Origin: Gammaproteobacteria bacterium
Lineage (GTDB): Bacteria; Pseudomonadota; Gammaproteobacteria; JAADHS01
Assembly (NCBI GenBank): GCA_013151745.1
Contig: JAADHS010000009.1
Location: 1 to 52,622 of the forward strand
Reading direction: 5' to 3'
Length of the DNA: 52,622 nt
Part shown: positions 20,545 to 29,255 of the stretch, in pieces
Layout of the letters: each line of letters starts with the position of its first letter
Numbering within the stretch: the first letter of the stretch is position 1
Program-made: the position numbers and the translations under genes
Notes under the pieces: model-generated
Database searches by the model: none
What the model was told of the DNA's origin: nothing
The model's input: the letters and a program-made list of their open reading frames with translations, nothing else

Positions 20545-22433
20545 TGAAACGAATGAAGGATGCTGCAGGTGATATAACGCCACTCGGGGAATTGTTGGTT
20601 GCCCGAGGTTTACTTGCACATAAACAGCTGGATAATGCGCTTGAACTACAAAAAAAATGGGGGACGCGCTTGGGTGATATTTTACTCTCCAAAGGCTGGG
20701 TTCGTGCTCAGGATTTTTATCTCACTCTTGCTATTCAGCAACAAAAACCATTTATCAATCTTTTTAAAGCATTTCCTGATACCCGGTTATGGAAGGATGA
20801 AGAACTGACTCGTTACACCGAGTTACTGGTGTTACCTTTCCGTAAAATGGAGGGGTATACTTTGTTTGCCATCGCGGATTCGACGCCGGCTGTATTTGAG
20901 TACATGAATGAACAAAGCAGTGGCTCGTATGATTATGTTATAACATCCAAATTTGACATCATATGGTCAGCACAAAGTAAAGCAGATCATCATTTCAGTG
21001 ACCTAGCGGTCAATGAGCTTGCTCGACAACAACCCGTAAATTCAGCCGGACAAGTGTTTACCAGCCAGCAACTTTTTTGGCTTTTCGCTATTTTATCTAC
21101 GTTTATTGTGTCTGTTACGTTGTGGCCTGTGATGACCCTGATCCTGGTTAATATTTTTATCAGTATTTTTATGCTGTTGAATTTTGGGTTGCGCATGTTG
21201 TTTGCGTGGGTGGGTAGCCATACAAAAATAGATGTCAAAGTTACGGATGAAGAAGTCACAGCTATCGATGACCGTGATTTGCCTTTGTATACGGTTCTTG
21301 TACCCATGTACAAGGAACCGGAGGTGTTGCCCATTATTACGGAATCGCTGAGAAATATGGATTATCCGCTTTCAAAGCTGGATATCAAGCTGATACTGGA
21401 AGAAGATGATGAGGAAACGATTGCTGCAGCCAAAGATCTGGGTCTGGAAGGCATGTTCGAAATTATTCGAGTTCCGAGTTCGTTACCTCAAACCAAACCC
21501 AAGGCCTGTAATTATGCGCTGAATTTTGCGCGTGGCGAATTGGTCACAATTTATGATGCTGAAGATAAGCCTGAGCATGACCAATTAAAGAAAGCGGTTA
21601 TCGCTTTTCGAAAAGCTCCGGAAAATACAGCGGTCATTCAGGCTCGCCTTAATTATTTTAATGCGGATGAAAACTGGCTTACACGGATGTTTACTCTGGA
21701 GTACTCTCTCTGGTTTGATTTTTACTTGCCGGCGCTTGAATCGTTAAAAATACCGATTCCGCTGGGAGGTACTTCGAACCACTTTAAATTCCAAATATTG
21801 AAAAAAGTTAACGCCTGGGATCCCTATAATGTGACTGAAGATGCGGATTTGGGTATTCGTTTGAGGCAGTTGAACTATCATGTTGGTGTGGTCAATTCGA
21901 CGACTTACGAAGAAGCTAATAATCAATTGGGTAACTGGATTCGTCAACGTTCGCGTTGGATTAAAGGGTATATGCAGACCTACCTTGTGCATATGCGCCA
22001 TCCCGTGCGCTTGTATAAATCATTGGGACATGTTGGTTTTTGGGGTTTCCAGTTTTTTATAGGTGGCGCTGTGCTCAGCTGTTTGTTGGCGCCTGTTTTG
22101 TATTTAATGTATTTCATTTGGTTGTATAGCCAGACTCATCTCATGGATGTCGTCTTTCCTCCCATTATTTTATACATCAGTCTGTTCAGCCTGTTACTGG
22201 GTAACGGATTGTTGGTTTATTTATCTGCTCTGAGCGTATTCAAACGCCATCTATATCATTTGATTCCCTGGGCACTAACCGTCCCGATTTATTGGTTAAT
22301 GATGTCCATTGCAGCTTATAAAGCACTTTGGCAACTGATACATAAACCTTTTTATTGGGAAAAAACCACGCACGGTTTAACTCAGTTTTTAGATGCTGAC
22401 CCGCGTAAAAAAAAGGATCAGGCCAACGTATGA
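20544..22433 (+). CDS. BcsA-like family 2 glycosyltransferase with N-terminal MshEN-like domain
   Basis: Inner-membrane processive-type GT2. Residues 13-36 (PLGELLVARG...Q) and 42-65 (RLGDILLSKG...Q) form two 24-residue motifs separated by five residues, the layout of the c-di-GMP-binding MshEN domain of GspE/MshE-type ATPases. The first motif has Pro where Arg is usual. Two membrane helices (about 173-222) come before the catalytic domain, with DAED at 338-341, TED at 431-433 and QRSRW at 468-472. Several more helices follow, and the chain ends without a PilZ domain. E. coli NfrB also pairs a GT2 with an MshEN-type domain, but in it the domain is C-terminal as I recall. GTG at 20544 or ATG at 20553 may start it. 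Confidence 0.9.
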   Translation: MKRMKDAAGDITPLGELLVARGLLAHKQLDNALELQKKWGTRLGDILLSKGWVRAQDFYLTLAIQQQKPFINLFKAFPDTRLWKDEELTRYTELLVLPFRKMEGYTLFAIADSTPAVFEYMNEQSSGSYDYVITSKFDIIWSAQSKADHHFSDLAVNELARQQPVNSAGQVFTSQQLFWLFAILSTFIVSVTLWPVMTLILVNIFISIFMLLNFGLRMLFAWVGSHTKIDVKVTDEEVTAIDDRDLPLYTVLVPMYKEPEVLPIITESLRNMDYPLSKLDIKLILEEDDEETIAAAKDLGLEGMFEIIRVPSSLPQTKPKACNYALNFARGELVTIYDAEDKPEHDQLKKAVIAFRKAPENTAVIQARLNYFNADENWLTRMFTLEYSLWFDFYLPALESLKIPIPLGGTSNHFKFQILKKVNAWDPYNVTEDADLGIRLRQLNYHVGVVNSTTYEEANNQLGNWIRQRSRWIKGYMQTYLVHMRHPVRLYKSLGHVGFWGFQFFIGGAVLSCLLAPVLYLMYFIWLYSQTHLMDVVFPPIILYISLFSLLLGNGLLVYLSALSVFKRHLYHLIPWALTVPIYWLMMSIAAYKALWQLIHKPFYWEKTTHGLTQFLDADPRKKKDQANV

Positions 22434-22446
22434 GGGTGATGTTGTT

Positions 22447-23937
22447 ATGATACCGGCGAATAGGCAGGGCGCCGATTTTGCCTGGTTGCTGCTACTTGGG
22501 GTGCTATTGGCAGTGTGTTCTATTTGGCTGATAAGCAACAACTTCAGCAATGAGGTTGCGCTACGAGACTGGGTTAAGGTTTTAGGGGTTATGGATGCCG
22601 ATCAGTTTCGTATCGAGCATCTTGGGCTGAATGCACCCCACGTCCCATTGTATTTGTTAATGCCTTTTTCTTGGTTACCGAGTAACTCACAGGGGGCGGC
22701 GCCTTATCTACTCTCCAGTTTATTGGTTGCACTATTGCTGGTGATTTGGAACTACCAGCTTCGCCAGAAACAATTGACACTATGGCAACGTTTTTTGCTG
22801 CTGTTGTTAGTTTTGTTACAAGTCCCTTTGTTGTGGGCGGCAACGACAGGTGAAAATCTGGCGCTCACTCTTCTGGTTTTTTACTTTGTGTATCGAACGT
22901 GTTTACGGATGAGTTTTGAAGCTGATTTACGTTCTTTTATCATGCTGGGCATATTGCTGGCTCTATTATTTTTTATTGATGCAGGCGCTCTGTTTATATA
23001 TATCGCTCTTTTTCCTTTTTTTGCATTAATCGCACCACGGCGTATTTTTTTGGCATCACCCATCAGTGTTTATATTGTGATTGCTATACCGCTGGCCGTG
23101 GCCGTACTGGCATGGGGCTATCTTGGCTGGATTTTTGAAGGGACTGCCAATAATTTTATCCATCAACCGAATTCGACCTTTCTTGGCGGTTGGCAGCATA
23201 CCCCTGAATCACCCTGGTTGATTCGTTACGGGGGGCAATGGTTGGCTCCACTGGGTGCCTCTGTGGTGTTATTGATTGTTTATTTTCCGATTTTCTTGTT
23301 GCTGTTGGCGTTGCTTGTAAAGCATAAGAATCATTTGAAAGTGAGTTTGGTGCTGCTGTGTGTACCCTTGATTGCCATTGCGTTTGCGAGCAGTAAATTT
23401 TATCTGGAACGTCCTGTTGAGATGCTGGCATTGCTGATGGTGGGTGTGATGGCGGAGCTAAGCGTGATTCAAATTCGCCAGGGCTGGAAATTTCCTGCTG
23501 TTGTTTTGTTACTTTTTGTGGGCGGGATATCGGGCTGGTACCATTTTTTGCAGACGCCGGATCCTGTCGCGCGCGATTGGCAGAAGGCGCTTTTGGGTCA
23601 TCAAGACAATAGGTATGAGGCAGACCTAGCGTTGGGACAATTTTTATCCAGGCATCGTGGTGAAATGTTGATCGATGATTTGACTGCTTATCGTGCTATT
23701 GCAGCTCGCGGCGATGCAGAAAAAATGGCTCTGCCCCGGTCAGATCAATTTAAATTACAGACTCGCCAGCAGAGACCTGATATAGAGTATATCGTCGTAC
23801 CCAATCCGCGTATAAAAAAAGGAGGTTGGGATCGTATCAATAAACATTTTCCTGACTTGTATCACGAGGGCATGAAAGGCTATAGGCGAATTTATGATGA
23901 TCAAGGCTGGCGGGTATTCAGGCATGTCTCGGATTGA
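22447..23937 (+). CDS. Polytopic inner-membrane protein, GT-C-like
   Basis: Protein of 496 residues with about ten hydrophobic helices in the first 390 residues and a soluble C-terminal part (about 390-496). I recognise no precise family. The layout (early extracytoplasmic loop with acidic residues after helix 1, many helices, C-terminal periplasmic domain) is that of GT-C/PMT-type lipid-linked sugar transferases, and a related role on the same glycan is plausible. ATG at 22447 is chosen because GAGGGT lies 9 nt upstream and overlaps the stop of the glycosyltransferase; a longer frame from 22393 would overlap that gene. The end overlaps the hydrolase gene. Confidence 0.65.
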   Translation: MIPANRQGADFAWLLLLGVLLAVCSIWLISNNFSNEVALRDWVKVLGVMDADQFRIEHLGLNAPHVPLYLLMPFSWLPSNSQGAAPYLLSSLLVALLLVIWNYQLRQKQLTLWQRFLLLLLVLLQVPLLWAATTGENLALTLLVFYFVYRTCLRMSFEADLRSFIMLGILLALLFFIDAGALFIYIALFPFFALIAPRRIFLASPISVYIVIAIPLAVAVLAWGYLGWIFEGTANNFIHQPNSTFLGGWQHTPESPWLIRYGGQWLAPLGASVVLLIVYFPIFLLLLALLVKHKNHLKVSLVLLCVPLIAIAFASSKFYLERPVEMLALLMVGVMAELSVIQIRQGWKFPAVVLLLFVGGISGWYHFLQTPDPVARDWQKALLGHQDNRYEADLALGQFLSRHRGEMLIDDLTAYRAIAARGDAEKMALPRSDQFKLQTRQQRPDIEYIVVPNPRIKKGGWDRINKHFPDLYHEGMKGYRRIYDDQGWRVFRHVSD

Positions 23938-24976
23938 TAGATTGCGTGGTGTGTCACTGGTCTGGGTTAGCATGCTGCTGTTAATGGGGCAGAGTGTCGA
24001 TGCAAATACGCTACGAGGGTTTAATTTCTTGCAGGACAGGCAAACGACACTGGATTCGTCACGGGTCTGCCTGTCATTAAAAAAACTTCAAAAGACCGGT
24101 GCCAATTCTATTATTTTGATCCCCTTTATGAAGCAAGAAAGTCAGCGCGCAGTGACGCCGTCTTTGGCAGAGAATGTCACTGATGGGCAACTGATTGCCG
24201 GAATTCGTGAAGCGAAGCGCCAGGGTTTGCATGTGATTGTTAAACCCCAGTTATTGGTCAGTGGTTCCTGGGCTGGAGAAATCAAGCTGATGACGGATAA
24301 GGATGAGCGAATCTGGTTCAAGCGTTATATAGAACATATCATTCATTACGCCAGAATAGCGGAAAAAAACCAGGCCGATGCTTTTGTGGTTGGCACTGAA
24401 ATGAAGCAGTTGAGGAAAAGTAAATACTGGCGAGAGGTTATTCAGGCTGTACGTGGTCACTTCAGAGGGCGTATCACTTATGCCGCGCATGGTCTCGAAG
24501 GTGTCGTCGAATTTCCATACTGGGATTTACTCGATAATATCGGAGTGACTTTGTATCCCGTATTTCCGGAAAAGGCGAATGCGGGTCAAGTTTTAGCGGT
24601 GACGGATCGGCTCATGGACGAGCTTAGAACAATAACTCGAAAATATACGGATAAAGCAGTTTGGATACTTGAAATTGGTATGCCCTCTGCCGAAGGCTGG
24701 GAGCCGCATCCTTGGGATTGGCAAAAATTACGCGATGAAAAACCGCGAGCGGACAGTCAAATGCAAGCGGTCATTATTAAGGAATGGCTGACATCTGTCG
24801 ATCGCCCCTGGATTGACGGCGTCTGGATATGGCAATGGAGCAGCTCACCGCAAGCGGGGGGTGAAGACGATGCGGATTATACAGTACAAAATAAACCCGC
24901 AGAGTTGATGATTCAGGCTGTCTGGCAAGGCGCTAAGTTAATTTCGAACGATGAGGTCAGGCCATGCGAAAATTAA
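23924..24976 (+). CDS. Secreted GH113-like glycoside hydrolase
   Basis: Predicted periplasmic or secreted TIM-barrel glycosidase of 350 residues, similar in pattern to family GH113 (beta-mannanases). It has a signal peptide (MSRIDRLRG..., ending QSVDA), the barrel-strand motif HVIVKPQL, the presumed acid/base Glu in VVGTEM (about residue 159), DNIGVTLYP, and the presumed nucleophile Glu in WILEIGMPS (about residue 250). The spacing of about 90 residues between the two Glu fits the clan. ATG at 23924 leaves a 14-nt overlap with the preceding gene. In an EPS operon such an enzyme commonly trims or releases the polymer, as BcsZ does for cellulose. The substrate cannot be read from the sequence. 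Confidence 0.75.
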   Translation: MSRIDRLRGVSLVWVSMLLLMGQSVDANTLRGFNFLQDRQTTLDSSRVCLSLKKLQKTGANSIILIPFMKQESQRAVTPSLAENVTDGQLIAGIREAKRQGLHVIVKPQLLVSGSWAGEIKLMTDKDERIWFKRYIEHIIHYARIAEKNQADAFVVGTEMKQLRKSKYWREVIQAVRGHFRGRITYAAHGLEGVVEFPYWDLLDNIGVTLYPVFPEKANAGQVLAVTDRLMDELRTITRKYTDKAVWILEIGMPSAEGWEPHPWDWQKLRDEKPRADSQMQAVIIKEWLTSVDRPWIDGVWIWQWSSSPQAGGEDDADYTVQNKPAELMIQAVWQGAKLISNDEVRPCEN

Positions 24977-25812
24977 TGAAGCAGAGACGTTTTAAACAGG
25001 GCTTGCTGAGTCTGATTTTATTGACGGGTGTTGCCATTGCGCAGGCGGCCAGCCCCTGGATGCGTTCCGAAGGTGATCGTTATTACTGGGCCGGTACCAG
25101 TTATTCAACGGGAAATCAGTTCTGGGATGGTGGAAATGATTTGCAGGATGCAGATTGTCGAAATAATGACTGGAAAACATTTCACAAGTTTGAATATGGA
25201 TATAGCTATTATTCTACTTTAGTCGCAGGATTAAGTGCAGGTTCTGTTCGTTGTGGTGATGATGATGAGCTTACCGGAGTGGGTGATCTGACGCTGGGTA
25301 TTCGAGGGCGACTGGACATCTACAGCAATGGCAAAAGCTGGGAAATCACGGCCATTATACCGACTGGGTATGACCGTAATAACCCATCGCGCTTGGGTAA
25401 TGGCCGGTTTGGTATTGAGGGCGGAGTGGCCTGGTCCTCCCGGGAGAGAGGGAGGTCTATGCTTAGTCCCTGGTCCTGGGAAGGGAGTACTTCTATTCGC
25501 CTTTGGCAAGGTCCTCCTGCGGATCAGTTTCTCAGTTCCTTTTCTGTACGTCGACGTATTACCGCAGTCAGCGGGATCAGTGTGCGTATTAGCGGCGATA
25601 TTTCCTTACGCAATGAATCACCCGAAAAAGTCAAGTTCGAGAATCGGACTCGCTTGACGGATTTCGACAAAATAAGAGCAGCCATCTCATGGTCCAGTCG
25701 TATCAATACGCGCTGGTCTTACCAAACAAGTATCGGTCATGTTCTGTGGGGTAGAAACGCCACTAACAACTTGACGGTGGGTCTGAATATCAGCTACGAC
25801 TGGAGACAGTGA
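24964..25812 (+). CDS. Outer-membrane beta-barrel protein of the EPS operon
   Basis: A 282-residue exported protein. The signal peptide (about residues 1-29, ending AIAQA) is followed by short amphipathic strands rich in Tyr, Trp, Ser and Gly separated by charged loops (FEYGYSYYSTLVAGLSAGS, SWEITAIIPTGYD, RFGIEGGVAWSS), ending NLTVGLNISYDWRQ. It has no TPR region, unlike BcsC or AlgK-type exporters. The start lies inside the hydrolase gene (13-nt overlap). It could be an outer-membrane pore or anchor for the polymer, similar in place to the barrel protein in XagABC-like loci; this is inference from context. Confidence 0.75.
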   Translation: MRKLMKQRRFKQGLLSLILLTGVAIAQAASPWMRSEGDRYYWAGTSYSTGNQFWDGGNDLQDADCRNNDWKTFHKFEYGYSYYSTLVAGLSAGSVRCGDDDELTGVGDLTLGIRGRLDIYSNGKSWEITAIIPTGYDRNNPSRLGNGRFGIEGGVAWSSRERGRSMLSPWSWEGSTSIRLWQGPPADQFLSSFSVRRRITAVSGISVRISGDISLRNESPEKVKFENRTRLTDFDKIRAAISWSSRINTRWSYQTSIGHVLWGRNATNNLTVGLNISYDWRQ

Positions 25813-25817
25813 ACCTT

Positions 25818-27611
25818 ATGAAATTATCAACTCGTTTTATTCATCGCTATGCCTGGATGCTTATCTCTACCGGCATGTTTGCTCTGTTTTTTATCAGTGC
25901 CTCGAGTCATGCTCAGGTTCGTCATACGCAAGAGCAAGTAGATTTGTCGCAGATGAATATAGGGCAGATTCACCTTAATATGAGACCGGTTGATGCCGAG
26001 GTTCTGTTTCGTAAGGATCAGCATGATACGTCTTCGTTTGCCGTGAGCGTCAAGGATGACGACGGCCAATTATTGAAAGGGCGAGTCAAAGTATCCGGTA
26101 GTTTTACTCGGCGATTTCCCAAGAAAAGCATTTTAATCAAGCTCGACAGCGAACAGCAGTGGCGCGGCCAGAGAAAAATATCCCTCGATGCTATGGCGAC
26201 AGATGGTTCGATGCAGCGTGAATGGCTCGTTTGGCAATTGGCGCATGCGCTGGGTATGCCCGGCCCCAGGTTGCAATATATTCGGGTCTACATTAACGAC
26301 GATTACAAGGGATTATTTATGCATACCGAGTGGCTGGATCCCCAGGTTATGGCGCGCTATGGGTTGGGTTCCGACGGGCAGTTTTTTCATCCTTCAGATT
26401 CACAGTTTTGTGGCGATTTTCTACCGCACAAAAAAAATACCCTGGCGGATTGCTGGTTCAAACTCTCGCCTCGTGACCAAGATTTTTCACCGCTGCAAAC
26501 ATTGGTGGATCAGCTTGCTCAAACACCCGTTGCAAAGTTTAATGAATACCTGGAAGCACATTTTGACGTTGATTCGGTGATCAACTGGCTGGCGCTGAAT
26601 GTGCTTGTCAGTAATGGCGATACTTATAATAAAAACTATTTTCTTTATCAGTCCGCTGTTACCGAAAAATGGGTGGTGATCCCTTGGGATTATGACCTGT
26701 CCTTCGGTCGCAATTGGGATGCTTATCTACCGTTTCCAAAAGATGTGTTGAACGATAATTTCCAGTATTTTTATCCACCTGAGCTGGGTGCACCGAACCC
26801 ATTAAAAGAAAAAACATTACGTAATCCGGTTCTCAAAAAGCGCTTTACTGAGCGATTGCTGCATCTTCTTGGGGAAAAAAAGAATGGGCTTGAGACTACT
26901 TTTGGCTGGTTTAGTCCGGAAAATATGCGCGCCCGTATTAACAACACCAGTATAAAATTTCAGTCCGACCGTCTTGATGATCCCTATCTTAAGGACAGTC
27001 AAATTAATTTTATGCAAGAAACAGAAAGCCTCTGGCATTATGTGCAGAGACGATATGCGTATCTGCGCATCATTTTTAAAGGTGCGGTACCTTGGGATCC
27101 AGAGCTTGCGATTTGGGATCCGGCTGATGCACCACCCCGACCCCCGCTCAGTGTCAATGTGTCTGCCAGCCTGGAAATGCCAAGTAATAATCAATATGCG
27201 CTGATTGCCGCACCGGCTTATGGTTATCTCCTGGCAGCAATAAAGTTGAAAGATGACTACGGGTTGGCTGAATTCAGTGTTGAATCTAAAATAAAACACA
27301 CGCCCACCGTCCTGCCTCCGGGCTACGATGCCTCATCCTGTATCCAGCGCAACTGGTTTCTGACTTTGCGGACCCCATTCAAATCACGACTCATAGATTT
27401 ACAACTGGATTATTTACAGGAAGACTCTAGGCGTCAGGAACTGGGAAGGGGGCGTATTGAGCAGAATCTTGACCTATGGGCTCTGGATGGCGAGCATTGG
27501 CAAAAGCTTGATGTGCGTATTAATCCTTTGTCAAACGTGATCAGTATAGATAATGTAATCATCAGACCATCACAAATGTTACGTTTTGTTGCTTGCTCGG
27601 CAGATAAATGA
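25818..27611 (+). CDS. Secreted CotH-type atypical protein kinase
   Basis: CotH-family protein of 597 residues with a signal peptide (about residues 13-32, ending ASSHA). CotH of Bacillus is an atypical kinase that phosphorylates spore-coat proteins. Family features visible are the basic strand SGSFTRRFPKKSILIKL (about 93-109), GLFMHTEWLD with its Glu (about 165-174), NGDTYNKNYFLY, and the metal-binding WDYDLSFG (about 290-297), equivalent to the DFG-type site. A C-terminal region (about 430-597) is beta-rich and unrecognised. ATG at 25818 is preferred to the GTG at 25809, which has no room for a ribosome binding site. It overlaps the transporter gene as ATGA. A target in the envelope (protein or glycan) is inferred. 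Confidence 0.88.
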   Translation: MKLSTRFIHRYAWMLISTGMFALFFISASSHAQVRHTQEQVDLSQMNIGQIHLNMRPVDAEVLFRKDQHDTSSFAVSVKDDDGQLLKGRVKVSGSFTRRFPKKSILIKLDSEQQWRGQRKISLDAMATDGSMQREWLVWQLAHALGMPGPRLQYIRVYINDDYKGLFMHTEWLDPQVMARYGLGSDGQFFHPSDSQFCGDFLPHKKNTLADCWFKLSPRDQDFSPLQTLVDQLAQTPVAKFNEYLEAHFDVDSVINWLALNVLVSNGDTYNKNYFLYQSAVTEKWVVIPWDYDLSFGRNWDAYLPFPKDVLNDNFQYFYPPELGAPNPLKEKTLRNPVLKKRFTERLLHLLGEKKNGLETTFGWFSPENMRARINNTSIKFQSDRLDDPYLKDSQINFMQETESLWHYVQRRYAYLRIIFKGAVPWDPELAIWDPADAPPRPPLSVNVSASLEMPSNNQYALIAAPAYGYLLAAIKLKDDYGLAEFSVESKIKHTPTVLPPGYDASSCIQRNWFLTLRTPFKSRLIDLQLDYLQEDSRRQELGRGRIEQNLDLWALDGEHWQKLDVRINPLSNVISIDNVIIRPSQMLRFVACSADK

Positions 27612-28972
27612 CCCGTCATATAAAGGCACTGGCTGGTCGTGTCATGTCGCTGTCTGCGACGATACACAGTGATGAAGTTGGGCCGACGCTCAAGCTGGCA
27701 TTGCGTATTTTTCTTATTCTGTTTGCTTATTACCTGCTTAAACCGGCTCGCGAAGCTTTTATCCTCGCGGATGGTAGTGCGGAGCTGCGCAGTTATTCGG
27801 TGGCTTTGCAAGCGGTGGTGCTTTTGATTGCGATTCCGCTTTACAGCGCACTCTACAAGCGTGTCTCTGGTGAGAAATTATATAATCGAATCACCGCTTT
27901 TTTTGTCGTGACGCTGCTTGGGTTTTGGTTGGCGGGGTCGAATGGTTTCGCAATTAGTGTACCGTTTTTTATTTGGTTGGGTATTTTCAGTGTGACACAA
28001 GTTGCCCAGTTCTGGGCGCTTGTTGCAGACCTGCATCGCCCCACGTCAGGTAAGCGACTGTTTGCGATTATCGGTTTTGGCGGTTCTTTGGGGGCTGTTT
28101 TAGGTTCCGTTTGTGCCTCAGAGCTTTTTTCTTATGTAGGGCCGTATACTTTATTATTACTGGCGGCAGTCCTTCTTGTGTTGAGCAGTTTGGGAGGGCG
28201 AGTTAAGACCTCGGATTCTAATGCACCCATTCGGTCTGCGACTACGGTTGACTGGCACTCAATGCTGGGTGGTTTGCATTTGGTGATGCAATTACCTTAT
28301 TTGCGAATTTTGGCCGTGCTCGTCGTATTGCTCAATTGTGTTAATTCAATCGGGGAGTATATTTTGGCGAGTATGGTTGTCGATCATTTTTCCAGTATTG
28401 CTTCTAGCGACGAACGAGGTATGCGGATTGGCGAATTTTATTCGGACTTTTTCTTTTGGGTCAACTTGATCAGTTTGCTGTTACAGTTTTTTCTTGTTTC
28501 GAGAATCTACCAGGTGATTGGTGTGCCGGGTGCCATATTATTATTACCTTTGATTACAACCATAGGTTATGCCTTGATTGCTTTTTTCCCCATTTTTGCA
28601 GTTGTGCGTATTATTAAGATTGTCGAAAACAGCACAGATTATTCGATCAATGCAACCAGTCGCCATGCGCTTTTTCTTCCTGTGTGTACCAGTTCGAAAT
28701 ACTTGGGGAAAACCACGATCGATACTTTTTTTTGGCGGCTTGGCGATTTAATTCAGGCCGGGATTGTTTTTGCGGGTACGACCTGGCTTGGGTTAAAGTT
28801 GGGTGCCTTTGCTGCCATTAATGTATTGCTTTCAATGTTATGGTTGTGGATGGCTATGCAGGTAGGGCGATATTATAAACACTATACAGAACAATCGTTA
28901 CAAACCGATAAGGTTGACATGACGAAGAAGCTCTTACCCTCCAGGCCAGATAGCCATACCCATGGTGATTGA
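27608..28972 (+). CDS. Carrier of the NTP/NDP exchange transporter-like (MFS) type
   Basis: Polytopic inner-membrane protein of 454 residues with about eleven to twelve hydrophobic helices. The opening LFAYYLLKPAREAFIL, followed by an Arg/Ser-rich loop, and the motif FAIIGFGGSLGAVLGS resemble the ATP/ADP translocase-like branch of MFS proteins found in many free-living bacteria. The true substrate of such free-living members is mostly unknown. It starts within the stop codon of the CotH kinase gene (ATGA), so the two are probably made together. Its last residues and stop codon lie in a decayed MITE end. Supply of nucleotide to the periplasm for the kinase is an attractive but untested idea. 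Confidence 0.75.
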   Translation: MTRHIKALAGRVMSLSATIHSDEVGPTLKLALRIFLILFAYYLLKPAREAFILADGSAELRSYSVALQAVVLLIAIPLYSALYKRVSGEKLYNRITAFFVVTLLGFWLAGSNGFAISVPFFIWLGIFSVTQVAQFWALVADLHRPTSGKRLFAIIGFGGSLGAVLGSVCASELFSYVGPYTLLLLAAVLLVLSSLGGRVKTSDSNAPIRSATTVDWHSMLGGLHLVMQLPYLRILAVLVVLLNCVNSIGEYILASMVVDHFSSIASSDERGMRIGEFYSDFFFWVNLISLLLQFFLVSRIYQVIGVPGAILLLPLITTIGYALIAFFPIFAVVRIIKIVENSTDYSINATSRHALFLPVCTSSKYLGKTTIDTFFWRLGDLIQAGIVFAGTTWLGLKLGAFAAINVLLSMLWLWMAMQVGRYYKHYTEQSLQTDKVDMTKKLLPSRPDSHTHGD

Positions 28973-28990
28973 GGTTTGGGTGTAATACGC
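28955..28990 (+). repeat. Decayed end of MITE family A
   Basis: CATACCCATGGTGATTGAGG, continuing into TTTGGGTGTAAT, aligns with the left end of family A with several substitutions. No matching right end was found nearby. It overlaps the last five codons and the stop of the upstream carrier gene. Confidence 0.55.
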
Positions 28991-29021
28991 GTAGACTCAA
29001 TATAAACCTAAAAAATGCAGA

Positions 29022-29135
29022 ATGTATAACACAAGTTTTTGATCCGCCTAACTATGCGGGAGAAGTCTCATCACGAATCAGGTGGCCACGGTTTTCCTCG
29101 CTACGCTATTTGAATCAAAAACTTGTGTTATACAT
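29022..29135. repeat. 114-bp inverted-repeat element B
   Basis: Perfect 22-bp arms at 29022-29043 (beginning ATGTATAACACAAG) and 29114-29135 enclose a 70-bp non-coding centre. Weaker pairing continues outward (CCTAAAAAATGCAG on the left against CTGCGTTTTCTAGG on the right). No protein is encoded and no second copy was found in the window. It lies between the EPS operon and hinT. Confidence 0.75.
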
Positions 29136-29255
29136 TTGAGTTTAACTGCGTTTTCTAGGATAAAACTGTACCGCATTTGTTCCTTACCCACGAACAAAAG
29201 TCCGGCGCAATCTGATACTTTTCCCGGTATGCCGTAAGTTCAGCAGGAGTCAAAA

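Noticed and set aside
18502-22433. Cellulose synthase operon (bcsAB)
   Set aside because: The pair is BcsA/BcsB-like, but PilZ, BcsC and BcsZ are missing, an MshEN-like domain is present, and the hydrolase is GH113-like, so calling the polymer cellulose is not justified.
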